64,000 nucleotides of DNA from UBA1952 sp965246765. GTDB lineage: Bacteria; Bacteroidota; Bacteroidia; Chitinophagales; Chitinophagaceae. The stretch covers positions 186,001 through 250,000 of the forward strand of contig CBDFFJ010000004.1 in assembly GCA_965246765.1 (NCBI GenBank), in the 5' to 3' direction. This document shows, one piece after another, positions 1 to 9,043 of this stretch. Both the position numbers and the translations under genes were made by a program. The notes under the pieces are model-generated. The model was not told the DNA's origin, made no database searches, and saw only the letters and a program-made list of their open reading frames with translations. Numbering within the stretch: the stretch's first letter is position 1; each line of letters starts with the position of its first letter.

Positions 1-34
1 CATTTCTGACAATGCCGTTCCTAACTATTTTAGC

Positions 35-66
35 TTGCAGACTTGCTTTTATGAAATGTAAATTTT
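35..66 (+). promoter_or_regulatory. Possible promoter of the first gene
   Basis: A TTG at 35-37 and a TAAATTTT at 59-66, separated by 21 bases, resemble the Bacteroidota -33 (TTTG) / -7 (TAnnTTTG) pattern. The last base of the -7 box does not match. The stretch is AT-rich and lies 42 bases before the first start codon. Weak by itself. Confidence 0.3.
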
Positions 67-107
67 AATATAGCGCCACATTTCATCCACATTTAAAACA
101 ACACCCT

Positions 108-767
108 ATGCCAAGGCCAGCTATTCAGGACATGAGGAATTTCTTTGAAAATCCCTTCTCAGACAACGACCGCATCTCGGATGACAACATGAAAAAGTTC
201 TCCGAAGAGCACCTCGGCCGCCTCACCGCCAACAATCCCGGCGGCGCGCTGGATATCATCCTCACCCCCCTCGGCGCCGCGCATATCGCCTACTTCGGCG
301 CCATCTCCAGCGAAGATGTAGCCACCGCCGTGCGCAAGGGCATGACCAAAGCGGTGGACGACCGCATTGCCCTGTTCAAGGCTACCGTAAAGCGCCGCGA
401 GCCCTTTATCCACGCTACGTTTATAGATGACGAGCCTACGTATCTCCAGTTTTTCCCGCAGGGAATGACCGAATACACCGCCGCCGACAAGGGCAATATT
501 GAAACCCTCATGGCCCGCTGGGAAACCCTTACGCAGACGCACGCCGACTTTTTGGGCGATGAGCTGCATACAGAATTTGCGGGCCTCCACACTGGCTATA
601 AGAATCTGCGCACCGCCCAGATAGGCAAGAAGGGCGAGGTGAGCGACGACAAAGACACCACCGCCGCCAAGCGCGATGCGGTAGAGGCGCAGCTGTGGAA
701 GAATGTGCATTACCTCGCCTGGTACTACAACGGCGATGTGGAGCAGTGCATGGCCTACTTTGACTAG
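108..767 (+). CDS. Hypothetical protein, 219 aa
   Basis: I do not recognise this soluble 219-residue protein. It has no signal peptide or membrane segment and contains charged helical stretches. The middle part (about residues 80-150) is rich in aromatic and acidic residues. The C-terminus ends in an aromatic-rich segment with HYLAWYYNGD around residues 203-212. Codon use matches the neighbours, and the ATG at 108 is the only plausible start in the frame. It stands alone, 118 bases before a HAD-family gene on the same strand. A helical cytosolic protein specific to Bacteroidota is the most that can be said. Confidence 0.65.
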   Translation: MPRPAIQDMRNFFENPFSDNDRISDDNMKKFSEEHLGRLTANNPGGALDIILTPLGAAHIAYFGAISSEDVATAVRKGMTKAVDDRIALFKATVKRREPFIHATFIDDEPTYLQFFPQGMTEYTAADKGNIETLMARWETLTQTHADFLGDELHTEFAGLHTGYKNLRTAQIGKKGEVSDDKDTTAAKRDAVEAQLWKNVHYLAWYYNGDVEQCMAYFD

Positions 768-885
768 AGCATGCTGCGCCAGGGCGCAAATACGGGCGGT
801 GATGATGATGGCGTGAGCGATCCGCCATTGCCCGGGAGCTAAGCCGCGGTAATTGCGCCGCGAAGGCCCCAACTTCGCGCCCATC

Positions 886-1539
886 ATGATTACCACCGTC
901 ATCTTTGACATGGACGGCCTTCTGCTGGATACCGAAAACCTCTGGGGCGTCTCTATGAACCGCGTTGCGGATAAGCACGGCATAGGCATCAGCGCGGAGC
1001 GTTTTAAAGAAACAACGGGGCTGCGCATCTACGAGGTCACCGAGCACTGGGCGCGGCATTACCCCTGGCAGGGCAGCACGCCAATGGCGGTAGCGGAGGA
1101 AATACTGGACGACATAATTGCGCTGAGCAAAGAGCAGGGCGGCATCATGCGCGGCGTGCTGCCGCTGCTTCATTTATTAGAAAGAAAGGAGCTGAAGATC
1201 GGCCTGGCCACATCGTCGCCCACGCGCATGGTAGAGGCGCTGGTGGCGCACTTCGGCATTGCGGAGCGCTTTCACTGCATCACATCGGCCGATGTGGTGG
1301 CCGTGGGCAAGCCGCACCCCGCAGTATTTCTGCATTGCGCGCAAAGCCTCGGCAGCGAGCCCCACGAATGCCTCGTGCTGGAAGATTCGGTAAACGGCGC
1401 GATAGCCGGGAAAGCGGCGCGCATGAAGGTGATTGCCGTGCCCAACGACCTGCATTGGGACGATCCGCGCTTCAGCATTGCAGACATGAAGCTGCGCACG
1501 CTGGAAGATCTGGACGAGGCAACGCTGCTCAGCTTTTAG
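886..1539 (+). CDS. HAD-superfamily sugar-phosphate phosphatase (HxpB/YniC-like)
   Basis: A 217-residue HAD hydrolase of the beta-phosphoglucomutase/2-deoxyglucose-6-phosphatase group. The nucleophile motif FDMDG puts the two aspartates at residues 8 and 10. A GLRIYEV..HWARHYPW segment resembles E. coli HxpB (YniC). Motif II is the TSSP stretch, and the acidic motif III is in VLEDSVNGAIAGKAA. It probably dephosphorylates phosphorylated sugars or sugar alcohols in the cytosol. The ATG at 886 is preferred over an upstream in-frame GTG/TTG-type start because the domain begins immediately with the catalytic strand. The gene ends 11 bases inside the convergent DinB-like gene. Confidence 0.85.
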   Translation: MITTVIFDMDGLLLDTENLWGVSMNRVADKHGIGISAERFKETTGLRIYEVTEHWARHYPWQGSTPMAVAEEILDDIIALSKEQGGIMRGVLPLLHLLERKELKIGLATSSPTRMVEALVAHFGIAERFHCITSADVVAVGKPHPAVFLHCAQSLGSEPHECLVLEDSVNGAIAGKAARMKVIAVPNDLHWDDPRFSIADMKLRTLEDLDEATLLSF

Positions 1540-2065
1540 CGCCGGCTATCTGCGCGGCAAAGGCGGCATTAAAAGCAGCTGTTCCGCCGCGCGGAATGCT
1601 CAGCGACTGCCATCCGTCGCCTTTCTGCTGCTTGCACAGGAGCACGATCTGGCCTACATGGTAGGCATAGTGGGTAAGCTGCCGGATTATGCCGTCCATA
1701 GCCGTCATAGGCTCGGTGCGGATGTGAATGGTGCGGGTAAGCTCGGCATCGGTGAGGGAGCGCATTGTAGCAAGCACGCAGTCCCAGCCTTCATTCCAGA
1801 CGGATAGCAGGGCCTCGCGCGAGATGGCCTCGTGGCCAAACTCCTCTTCACGGGCACGCCAGGGCTTTTCGCCATCCTCGGTCAGGAAGGCGGTCCAGCG
1901 GCTCAGCATATTGCCGTGCATATGCTTAATGATGACGACGATGCTGTTGGCATCCGCGTCGGGCAGGTCGCGCAGGAGCGTTTCGTTGGGAAGCTGCGCC
2001 ATAGCCTTTTCGGCAAGCGCTTTATACTGCTGAAACTGCGCGGTGCTGCGCTGGATGAAGCTCAT
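1529..2065 (-). CDS. DinB/DUF1572-family putative metalloenzyme
   Basis: 178 residues with the four-helix-bundle signature of the DinB/YfiT-like superfamily. There is a histidine pair in KHMHGN (H48, H50) and a second pair in THYAYHVGQI (H132, H136). Metal-binding histidines of this kind are typical of the family, several members of which are thiol-dependent transferases. The specific substrate is unknown. The HYAYHVGQI segment is the hallmark of the DUF1572 subgroup. It overlaps the 3' end of the HAD gene by 11 bases in convergent orientation. No regulatory signal is evident. Confidence 0.8.
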   Translation of the reverse strand: MSFIQRSTAQFQQYKALAEKAMAQLPNETLLRDLPDADANSIVVIIKHMHGNMLSRWTAFLTEDGEKPWRAREEEFGHEAISREALLSVWNEGWDCVLATMRSLTDAELTRTIHIRTEPMTAMDGIIRQLTHYAYHVGQIVLLCKQQKGDGWQSLSIPRGGTAAFNAAFAAQIAGAKS

Positions 2066-2514
2066 GGAGTGGGTTTTGAGGGTAGATAAATGTCTGATGA
2101 GCGCTTGATCTCCATCATCCGGTCGGGCGCATGAAGATCAGCGAAACCGTATTGCCGGTAAAGCCCGTGCGCGTCAAGGGTGCCCAATATGATTCGCCGC
2201 AGGCCGGGTATCCAGGACTGGCCCATCAACACATCCATCATGCGCTTGCTGAGGCCCTTGCCACGGTGCGCTTCTTCCACATACACATCGGCGAGGTAGG
2301 CAAAGACGGCGTAGTCGGTTACGAAGCGCGCAAACCCGATCTGCACATCCTCGTAAAACACCCCAACACAAAATGAATGCTCAATCATCGTTCTGACCGT
2401 CTCAAGGGGAATGCCTTTAGCCCAGTACGAGTGCTCGTGCAGCCAGGCATGAATGCGTTCCTGCTGCATTAATTCGCTGCCTGTTGTTACTATGTACGCG
2501 GAGGTGCTATTCAT
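2062..2514 (-). CDS. GNAT-family N-acetyltransferase
   Basis: A 150-residue GNAT protein. The acetyl-CoA pyrophosphate-binding motif appears as EAHRGKGLSKRMM (R84-G85-K86-G87), following the strand ADVYVE. The C-terminal LYRQYGF motif is typical of the fold. The start was placed at the ATG at 2514 because this ATG overlaps the TGA of ilvE as ATGA (2511-2514), a sign of translational coupling. A longer reading frame upstream lies inside ilvE and was ignored. The acceptor is unknown. Co-transcription with ilvE suggests an amino-acid or amine substrate, but this is only inference. Confidence 0.85.
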   Translation of the reverse strand: MNSTSAYIVTTGSELMQQERIHAWLHEHSYWAKGIPLETVRTMIEHSFCVGVFYEDVQIGFARFVTDYAVFAYLADVYVEEAHRGKGLSKRMMDVLMGQSWIPGLRRIILGTLDAHGLYRQYGFADLHAPDRMMEIKRSSDIYLPSKPTP

Positions 2515-3563
2515 GCTACAATGTGGTTCCAGCCGTGAATGTCTGGGCGCTTGCCTTTCTGTACATCGTCCAGCGCCGCTGCCAGGCGGAACATTACGCC
2601 ATCGGGGCCGGTATAACATTCATAATCATTCCCGTTGATGCTGATGATGCGTATGGGAGCGATTACGGCCGCGGTGCCTGCGCCGAAGGCTTCTACTTTT
2701 TCGCCGGAGGCGAGCGCGGCTTCCAGCTCCATCCAGTCTATGGGGCGGGTTTCCTGCCGGATATCCAGCTGCTGTGCAAGGCGGAGGAGGCTGTCGCGCG
2801 TAATGCCATCCAGGATGGTGCCGCTGAGCGGCGGCGTCAGCAGGTGGCCGTTCCAGAAAAACATCAGGTTCATGGTGCCGGATTCTTCAATGTGCGTATG
2901 GGTGCGGGCGTCGGTCCAGATCACCTGGTCAAAGCCTTCGGCGCGCGCCAGCTGAGTAGGGTAGAATGCGCCGCCGTAGTTGCCGCCGCACTTTGCGGCA
3001 CCCGTGCCGCCATCCGCGGCTCTTGAAAAGGTCGTCTCCAGCTTTACGCGCAGCGGCTCACTGTAGTATGCATAGGCAGGGGTGGCCACCACCATAAAAA
3101 CATACTCATCGCTCACCTTCACACCCACGCGCGCCTCCGTGGCAATCACAAAGGGCCGGATGTACAGGGAGCCGTCGGCGTCTCCCGGAATCCAGCCGCG
3201 GTCCAGTCCGATAAGGCCGTCCAGCGATTGAATGAACAATTCATAGGGCACCACCGGCATGCACATGCGGGTAAGCGACTTTACAAAGCGCTCATAGTGC
3301 TTCTCCGGACGGAAGATATTGACACGACCGTCGGCCATTTTAAAGGCCTTCATTCCCTCAAACACCGTTTGCCCGTAGTGCAGGCAAAGGGCCAGCGGAC
3401 TCATGGTCAGGTCGCCGAAGGGCAGGATTTGCGCGTGTTGCCATTCACCGTCAGCAAAGTCGGCAATGAACATATGCTCGGTAGGGATTTTCCCGAAGGG
3501 GAGTGATCGTGTTTCCTTTACCTCGCGTTCCGGCTTAATGCTTACCTGGATTGTTGTACTCAT
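2511..3563 (-). CDS. ilvE: Branched-chain amino acid aminotransferase
   Basis: A 350-residue fold-type IV PLP enzyme that interconverts Leu/Ile/Val and their 2-oxo acids using glutamate/2-oxoglutarate. The Schiff-base lysine is K191 in GAAKCGGNYGG. The EESGTMNLMFF segment and the DGITRDSLL segment are classic branched-chain aminotransferase motifs, and the length fits the larger BCAT group. The stop codon overlaps the start of the downstream GNAT gene by four bases, so the two form an operon on the minus strand. Confidence 0.95.
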   Translation of the reverse strand: MSTTIQVSIKPEREVKETRSLPFGKIPTEHMFIADFADGEWQHAQILPFGDLTMSPLALCLHYGQTVFEGMKAFKMADGRVNIFRPEKHYERFVKSLTRMCMPVVPYELFIQSLDGLIGLDRGWIPGDADGSLYIRPFVIATEARVGVKVSDEYVFMVVATPAYAYYSEPLRVKLETTFSRAADGGTGAAKCGGNYGGAFYPTQLARAEGFDQVIWTDARTHTHIEESGTMNLMFFWNGHLLTPPLSGTILDGITRDSLLRLAQQLDIRQETRPIDWMELEAALASGEKVEAFGAGTAAVIAPIRIISINGNDYECYTGPDGVMFRLAAALDDVQKGKRPDIHGWNHIVA

Positions 3564-3592
3564 GGTGATGGTGAGATTGAGGGAGTGAATGA

Positions 3593-4534
3593 TTATTTAT
3601 ATCCGGAAACAGTAACTATTGTAGCTGCCCCGGCGGCCGCCAGCTTTTTACGGCGCCCGTAGCCCGCGTTTACAATAGCGACGCCAGCGATAATAGCGGC
3701 AAAGGACAGGGCAGTCCAGCCGGTAACGACCTCGCCGGCAAAGAAGCCGATGATGACGGCAACCAGCGGATTGACATATGCGTAGCTTGTTACAAAGCCA
3801 ACCGGGAGATTTTTCAGTGCATAACGATATGCGGTAAAGGCAATGACAGAGCCGAATATGATCAGGTAGATGAGCGCCCACATGGCATCGGTATTGTGCC
3901 AGTCTGTTACAGCGTAGTTATCTACCAGCGGGCTGCCAAGCAGGAGGAAGACGCCGCCGAAACCCACCTGCATGCCGGCGTCCATCATGGGGTTAACCGG
4001 ATTACTCCATTTTTTGCTCAGGATGCTGCCGCCGCCCCAGCCAAACGTGGCAAGCAGCGTGGCAAGTATCCCGAACAGATAGCGCGGGTCGCTGAGGGCT
4101 GCAAGGTCGTTCCGGAAAATGAGGGCGACGCCGGCAAAGCCCAGCAGCATACCCAGGCCGATGAGCCAGTCGGGCCGCTCCACGCTGGAAAAAAGAAGGT
4201 TCAGTATTACTACAGAGATCGGCATCATGCTGCATACCAGCGCCGCAACTCCAGATGGGATTACCTGCTCCGCATATGATACCACGCCATTGCCTACAGT
4301 GATCATCAGGAAGCCGATGATTGCATTGCGCAGCTGGTTTTGCTTTGAGAAATTTACCTTCTTGTTGATGCTGAGCGCAATGGCGGCAATGATGAAGAAC
4401 GAAACAAGCTGGCGCACGCCTGCCATAAGAAAAGGCGGGTAATGCAGCACCGCTACGCGAATGGCAAAATAAGTAGTGCCCCATATGAGCGCAACGTATG
4501 CGTATGCGAGATAAGCCTTGGTTTTTGTACTCAC
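3593..4534 (-). CDS. EamA/DMT-family transporter (putative amino-acid or metabolite exporter)
   Basis: 313 residues with ten hydrophobic segments in two EamA repeats. The first repeat begins with the family signature AYVALIWGTTYFAIRV. The gene probably starts at GTG 4534 (or GTG 4540). A much longer antisense reading frame running to 5404 overlaps the MocR gene and is spurious. The gene is divergent from the MocR-type regulator at 4619, with about 85 bases between them, an arrangement often seen where the regulator controls an efflux gene. The substrate is unknown. The product is a cytoplasmic membrane protein. Confidence 0.85.
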   Translation of the reverse strand: MSTKTKAYLAYAYVALIWGTTYFAIRVAVLHYPPFLMAGVRQLVSFFIIAAIALSINKKVNFSKQNQLRNAIIGFLMITVGNGVVSYAEQVIPSGVAALVCSMMPISVVILNLLFSSVERPDWLIGLGMLLGFAGVALIFRNDLAALSDPRYLFGILATLLATFGWGGGSILSKKWSNPVNPMMDAGMQVGFGGVFLLLGSPLVDNYAVTDWHNTDAMWALIYLIIFGSVIAFTAYRYALKNLPVGFVTSYAYVNPLVAVIIGFFAGEVVTGWTALSFAAIIAGVAIVNAGYGRRKKLAAAGAATIVTVSGYK

Positions 4535-4583
4535 AGACACAAAAGTGAAATAAACGCCCGGAACAGTACAGATACAATTCCTG

Positions 4584-4591
4584 TACTTTTG
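4584..4591 (+). promoter_or_regulatory. -7 promoter box of the MocR gene
   Basis: TACTTTTG is an exact match to the Bacteroidota -7 consensus TAnnTTTG. It lies 27 bases before the start codon at 4619 in the short divergent intergenic region. No convincing -33 TTTG was found at the expected distance. Confidence 0.5.
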
Positions 4592-4618
4592 GCCATAACA
4601 GTTATAACGCTTCCGGCA

Positions 4619-6052
4619 ATGCACCCACAAACCGACCACCTCTACATGCGCGTTGCAGAGCTCCTGGAACGGCAGATTTCCGAAGATGTATTGAACGTGG
4701 GCGACAAGCTGCCGAGCGTGCGGGAGTTGAGCAAGCTGCAAGGCATAAGCGTAAGCACGGCGATACAGGCATATTATCATCTGGAAGGCAAAGGCCTGAT
4801 TGCCTCCAAGCCCCAAAGCGGCTACTATGTAAGATTCAGTCCGCAGTTGGCGCCGGGCCGGCCCGATGTGAGCAAGCCCCTGCCGGCAGTGCGCAACAAG
4901 AATGTAGATGCCCTGATCTCGGAAGTATATGAAGGCCTTGCCGACCCGCGGGTGACGAAATTCTCGCTGAGCGTCCCTTCTGCCGCGCTGCTGCCTGTTG
5001 CCAAGCTCAATAAAGCGATGGCCCAGGCCATGCGAGACTCTGAAGACAGCTGCACCTCCTATGAGCAGGTACGTGGCAATCCTGAATTGCGCCGGCAGAT
5101 TGCCCGATGGGCGCTCAACTGGGACGGCAGGCTGGGCGAGGAAGACCTGATAACCACTGCCGGCGCTATGAACGCAATTGCGTTTGCCTTGATGGCCCTT
5201 ACCAAACCCGGCGATACAGTAGCCGTGGAAAGCCCCAGCTATTTCGGTACACTCCGCCTGCTGAACAGCCTGGGGCTGAAAGTGCTGGAGCTTCCTACCC
5301 ATCCTGACACGGGCATTGCGCCGGATGACCTTCGTGGGGCGATAGTCCGGCATAAAATCAAGGCCTGTCTGTTTGTGACCAATTTCGGTAATCCACTTGG
5401 CCACTGTATGCCGGACGATGCCAAGAAGGAGGTGGTGCAGATCCTAGGGCAGGCCGGCATTCCGCTCATTGAGGATGACCTGTACGGCGATGTTTACTTC
5501 GGGAAGAAGCGCCCTAAAAGCTGCAAGTCTTTTGATGAGGAGGGAACTGTGCTCTGGTGCGGCTCAGTCTCCAAAACGCTGGCGCCGGGCTACAGAGTAG
5601 GGTGGATTGCGCCCGGAAGGCATTACGAAGCCGTAAAGCAGCTGAAGCTTTATCATAGCATCACCAATTCTTCTCCGGAACAGGCGGCTATTGCCAACTT
5701 TCTGGCAACGGGCCGCTACGAGCATCATCTTCGTAAGCTGCGGCACACCCTTCAGGCCAACTGTCTGCAGTACATCCGCGCTATCAGCGAGTACTTTCCG
5801 GAGGGTACGAAAGTGACGCACCCGGAAGGCGGCTTTATTCTCTGGGTAGAGCTGGACAAGCGGATAGATACCCAGGAGCTTTACCAGCTGGCTATGAAGC
5901 AGCGCATCTCTATCGCGCCGGGCGCCATGTTCTCTATGCAAGACCGGTATCACCACTGCATGCGCCTGAGCTACGGCATGCCTTGGACCGCCGCACTTGA
6001 CGAGGCATTGAAAAAATTAGGCAACATGGCGAAGGCCATGCTTTCAGTTTAG
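4619..6052 (+). CDS. MocR/PdxR-family transcriptional regulator with aminotransferase-like domain
   Basis: 477 residues. An N-terminal GntR-type winged helix (about 1-75) contains the motif GDKLPSVRELSKLQGISVSTAIQAYYHLE. It is followed by a fold-type I aminotransferase domain (about 110-470). The PLP lysine is retained as K319 in GSVSKTLAPGYRVGW, so cofactor binding is expected. The ATG at 4619 was chosen because the DNA-binding domain starts right after it; the frame is open further upstream, but that part overlaps the transporter. The likely target is the divergent EamA gene. It converges on mutS2. Confidence 0.9.
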   Translation: MHPQTDHLYMRVAELLERQISEDVLNVGDKLPSVRELSKLQGISVSTAIQAYYHLEGKGLIASKPQSGYYVRFSPQLAPGRPDVSKPLPAVRNKNVDALISEVYEGLADPRVTKFSLSVPSAALLPVAKLNKAMAQAMRDSEDSCTSYEQVRGNPELRRQIARWALNWDGRLGEEDLITTAGAMNAIAFALMALTKPGDTVAVESPSYFGTLRLLNSLGLKVLELPTHPDTGIAPDDLRGAIVRHKIKACLFVTNFGNPLGHCMPDDAKKEVVQILGQAGIPLIEDDLYGDVYFGKKRPKSCKSFDEEGTVLWCGSVSKTLAPGYRVGWIAPGRHYEAVKQLKLYHSITNSSPEQAAIANFLATGRYEHHLRKLRHTLQANCLQYIRAISEYFPEGTKVTHPEGGFILWVELDKRIDTQELYQLAMKQRISIAPGAMFSMQDRYHHCMRLSYGMPWTAALDEALKKLGNMAKAMLSV

Positions 6053-6053
6053 C

Positions 6054-6071
6054 ATTGCGCAGCTGCGCAAT
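6054..6071. other. 18-bp perfect palindrome between convergent genes
   Basis: ATTGCGCAGCTGCGCAAT reads identically on both strands and lies just past the MocR stop codon, 6 bases before the mutS2 stop. It has no U-run, so it is not a textbook terminator. It may still act as a bidirectional transcript end or a protein-binding site. Confidence 0.4.
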
Positions 6072-6076
6072 AAAGG

Positions 6077-8188
6077 CTAACGATCGTCCAGCGTGCTTTT
6101 CTTACGCACGACAATCCACTCCTCAATGCCGACCTGAAAAGGCAGCTTGCCAATTCTTACCGTCGCCTTCTTGTCACGCAGATCAGTGACTGTGCCTACC
6201 TGATGATTGGTCTTGTGACGGACCAGATCGCCCACCTGCGGCTGCCCGCCAACGGTATCATAGTTTTTGTCAGCTTTCTTCGCAGCAGACACATTGCCGG
6301 CGATCTGCTTTCTGCGGAAAAGCACATTTTCAGCCGCCTCCAGCACATCCTGCTTATTTTCTGCTTTCTTCCAGTCATTGATGATCTGCTTGAATTTCCG
6401 CTCGGTGTCGCGCAGATAATCCAATTCTTCCTTCTTGATCTTATTCTGAAGTTTCAGCGTCTCGTAATGCTGTTTGAGGCGCTCTTTGTCAATGAGCTTA
6501 CCATAAGTGTCCTTCAGCTTTTCATTTTCAGCCATCAGATCATCCAGCTGCTTTTCCTTTCCGCCAAGACGCACGCTTTGCTGCTCTGTCTGATGCAGTA
6601 TTTTATCCAGCTTGAAATGGCCGCGCTCCGTAAGCTGGCGAGCGCGCTCAATGATTTTAGCAGGCAGCCCGCTGCGCTGCGCGATGGCGAATGTGTAAGA
6701 TGATCCCGGCTTACCGGTGCTGAGCTGGTACAGTGGCTCCAGCCGCTCTTCGTCAAACATCATGGCGCCGTTAAAAATGCCCGGCACTTTGCCAGCCATC
6801 ACCTTAAGATTCAGGTAGTGCGTAGTAATAATACCAATGGCGTTCTTTCGGGTAAGTTCCTCTACTATGGCTTCTGCGAATGCGCCGCCGAGGGCAGGAT
6901 CCGATCCGGAGCCAAGCTCGTCAATAAAAAAAAGTGTTTTGCCGCTCGCGAAGTCCATGAAATACTTCATGTCGCGCAGGTGGGCGCTGTAAGTGCTCAG
7001 CTCGTGCTCAATGCTCTGCGTATCGCCGATGTGAATCATCAGCTGCTTGAAAATGCCCACTTCGCTTCTTGGATCGGCAGGAATCAGAAGTCCGGCCTGC
7101 ACCATCATCTGAAGCAAGCCTGCCGTTTTCATGCTCACTGTTTTGCCGCCCGCATTCGGGCCGGAGATTATCAGTATGCGGTTATTACGATCCAGATGCA
7201 GGTTGAGCGGTATGACGGTCTTTCCGCTGCCCTTGCTTTGCAGCAGGAGGAGCGGGTGGTAGGCATTTACAAGGCTCAGGCCGGGGTGCGGCGACAAGGC
7301 AGGCAGATCGGCGTTCATATCCTGGCCAAGCACGGCTTTCGCTCGGATAAAGTCAAACAGGCCGATCAGGTGGTAATATTTCTGCAGCACGGGCGCATGG
7401 GGCGCCAACGCTGCCGTCGTTGCCTGCAGGATCCGCTGAATTTCCCGGCCCTCCTCACGCTCCAGGGAAAAAACCGCGTTATTAAGCTCAATAGTTTCTT
7501 CCGGCTCTATGAACGTTGTGCGGGCGGTGTCGCTTTCGCCATGCAGAATGCCGCGCACCTGCCGCTTGTACTCCGCGGCGACAGCAACAACGCGCCTGCC
7601 ATTCATAAAGCTCTCTGAGATGTCGGCCAGATAGCCGGATTTGCCGAGGCGGCGGAGAATATGCTCAAAAGTCCGGCGAACCGTTTGCCGCGATGATGCA
7701 AGGCTTGCGCGGATCTGCATCAGCTCGCGCGAGGCATTGTCGCGCACCTGGCCGGCATCGTCTATAACCGCGCCGATGATGGCTACAACATCTTTTTCGT
7801 AGGAAACGCCTTCCGTGAGCGCCTCCAGCGAAGGGTAAAATCCGCCGTGTCCTTTAAACCAGAGTAGAATGCTTTGGATAGTCTTTGTCAGCATGCTGAT
7901 GGCCTGCAGGCTGTCTCCCGTCAATACTGCGCCCTGTACGCTTATCAGCCGTAGCTCCTGCGACAGGTTGCGGGTAAATTCACCGGGAAAGTAGTCGCCG
8001 CCACCGAGTGTGAGCCGGAATTCGGCTGTTTGCTTCAGCGCTTTTTCTATCAGCTCTATCCGGCTCATAAAGCGCATCGCTGCCACCCGTGAACGGGCCT
8101 CGTCGGTTCGGCATTTCTCCAGCAGCAGTGCGCGGACCTTCGTAAACTCCAGTGAATCTGCCGCGTGGGCGGGGTATAGTTGCAGCAT
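6077..8188 (-). CDS. mutS2: MutS2-like ATPase without Smr domain
   Basis: 703 residues. It has the MutS core and clamp helices, a Walker A motif GPNAGGKT around residues 340-348, a Walker B segment FFIDELGSGSDP and a long coiled coil (about 500-620). The end is an SH3/KOW-like stretch (VGDLVRHKTNHQVGTVTDL). The mismatch-recognition domain I of MutS1 is absent, as expected for MutS2. The C-terminal Smr nuclease domain of classical MutS2 (about 780 residues) is also absent: the protein stops after the KOW-like part. MutS2 proteins act on recombination intermediates or stalled collided ribosomes. Which role applies here cannot be read from the sequence. Confidence 0.9.
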   Translation of the reverse strand: MLQLYPAHAADSLEFTKVRALLLEKCRTDEARSRVAAMRFMSRIELIEKALKQTAEFRLTLGGGDYFPGEFTRNLSQELRLISVQGAVLTGDSLQAISMLTKTIQSILLWFKGHGGFYPSLEALTEGVSYEKDVVAIIGAVIDDAGQVRDNASRELMQIRASLASSRQTVRRTFEHILRRLGKSGYLADISESFMNGRRVVAVAAEYKRQVRGILHGESDTARTTFIEPEETIELNNAVFSLEREEGREIQRILQATTAALAPHAPVLQKYYHLIGLFDFIRAKAVLGQDMNADLPALSPHPGLSLVNAYHPLLLLQSKGSGKTVIPLNLHLDRNNRILIISGPNAGGKTVSMKTAGLLQMMVQAGLLIPADPRSEVGIFKQLMIHIGDTQSIEHELSTYSAHLRDMKYFMDFASGKTLFFIDELGSGSDPALGGAFAEAIVEELTRKNAIGIITTHYLNLKVMAGKVPGIFNGAMMFDEERLEPLYQLSTGKPGSSYTFAIAQRSGLPAKIIERARQLTERGHFKLDKILHQTEQQSVRLGGKEKQLDDLMAENEKLKDTYGKLIDKERLKQHYETLKLQNKIKKEELDYLRDTERKFKQIINDWKKAENKQDVLEAAENVLFRRKQIAGNVSAAKKADKNYDTVGGQPQVGDLVRHKTNHQVGTVTDLRDKKATVRIGKLPFQVGIEEWIVVRKKSTLDDR

Positions 8189-8247
8189 GCTGGCTCCAGC
8201 TCAAAAAGAAAGGCCAAAGGTAGGCCGGCTTATACGGGCGTACTGCG

Positions 8248-9024
8248 CTAATCGTCTGCCAATTCTATCCACACCGGCGCGTGGTCGCTGGTTTTCTCCC
8301 AGCCCCGTACCTGCTTATCTACGCCCACGGCCTGCAGGCGCTTGTCCAGACCCGGGCTTAGCAGAAAGTGGTCAATCCGGAGACCGGCATCGCGGCCAAA
8401 GGCATTTCTGAAATAATCCCAAAAGGTGTACATCGTTTCGCCGGGATGCAGCTTGCGTATCGCGTCTGTCCAGCCCTGCGCCATTATCTTTTCAAAGGCG
8501 GTGCGCGTTTCCTGCCGGAACAGGGCGTCGTCCACCCAGCGCTCGGGCTTATATACATCCTGGCCGGTTGGAATAACGTTGTAATCGCCGGTCAGCACAA
8601 CGGGCGTGCCGTGCCCGAGCAATGCTGCCGCATGTGTCCGAAGCCGTTCCATCCAGGCAAGCTTGTAATCGTATTTAGGCCCGGGCACCGGGTTGCCATT
8701 TGGAAGATACAGACAGCCGATCGCTATATCATCAATCCGCGCCTGAATGTAACGGCTCTGCAGGTCTTCGGCATCGCCGGGCAGCCCCTTGCTGCTTTCT
8801 TCCGGCTTGCCGCCGCGTTTCAGAATGGCGACGCCGTTCCAGCTTTTCTGGCCGTGCCAGATCGCCCCGTAACCTGCGCCGATCAACGCTTCTTCCGGAA
8901 ATTTTTCGTCGGGAGTCTTTAATTCCTGGAGACAGACGATATCCGGTGCCGTTTCTTCCAGCCAGCGAAGAAGCACCGGGAGGCGTGCGTGAATGGAATT
9001 GACGTTGTAAGTGGCGATTTTCAT
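8248..9024 (-). CDS. xth: Exodeoxyribonuclease III
   Basis: 258 residues of the exonuclease-endonuclease-phosphatase fold. All catalytic motifs are visible: N7 in MKIATYNVNS, E34 in CLQELK, the GDYNVIP loop and the terminal SDHAPVW histidine. The enzyme cleaves abasic sites and removes 3'-blocking groups in base-excision repair. It lies 59 bases upstream of mutS2 on the same strand, so the two repair-related genes may be co-transcribed. Confidence 0.95.
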   Translation of the reverse strand: MKIATYNVNSIHARLPVLLRWLEETAPDIVCLQELKTPDEKFPEEALIGAGYGAIWHGQKSWNGVAILKRGGKPEESSKGLPGDAEDLQSRYIQARIDDIAIGCLYLPNGNPVPGPKYDYKLAWMERLRTHAAALLGHGTPVVLTGDYNVIPTGQDVYKPERWVDDALFRQETRTAFEKIMAQGWTDAIRKLHPGETMYTFWDYFRNAFGRDAGLRIDHFLLSPGLDKRLQAVGVDKQVRGWEKTSDHAPVWIELADD

Positions 9025-9043
9025 AAGTCATTCAAGGCGTCCA

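Noticed and set aside
159..1028. 289-codon open frame on the minus strand opposite the first two genes
   Set aside because: It is antisense to the hypothetical gene and the HAD phosphatase, has no recognisable motif and is rich in residues expected from reversed GC-rich codons.
4535..5404. Extension of the EamA transporter frame to 603 residues
   Set aside because: It runs antisense through the MocR gene, and the transporter homology starts only near 4534.
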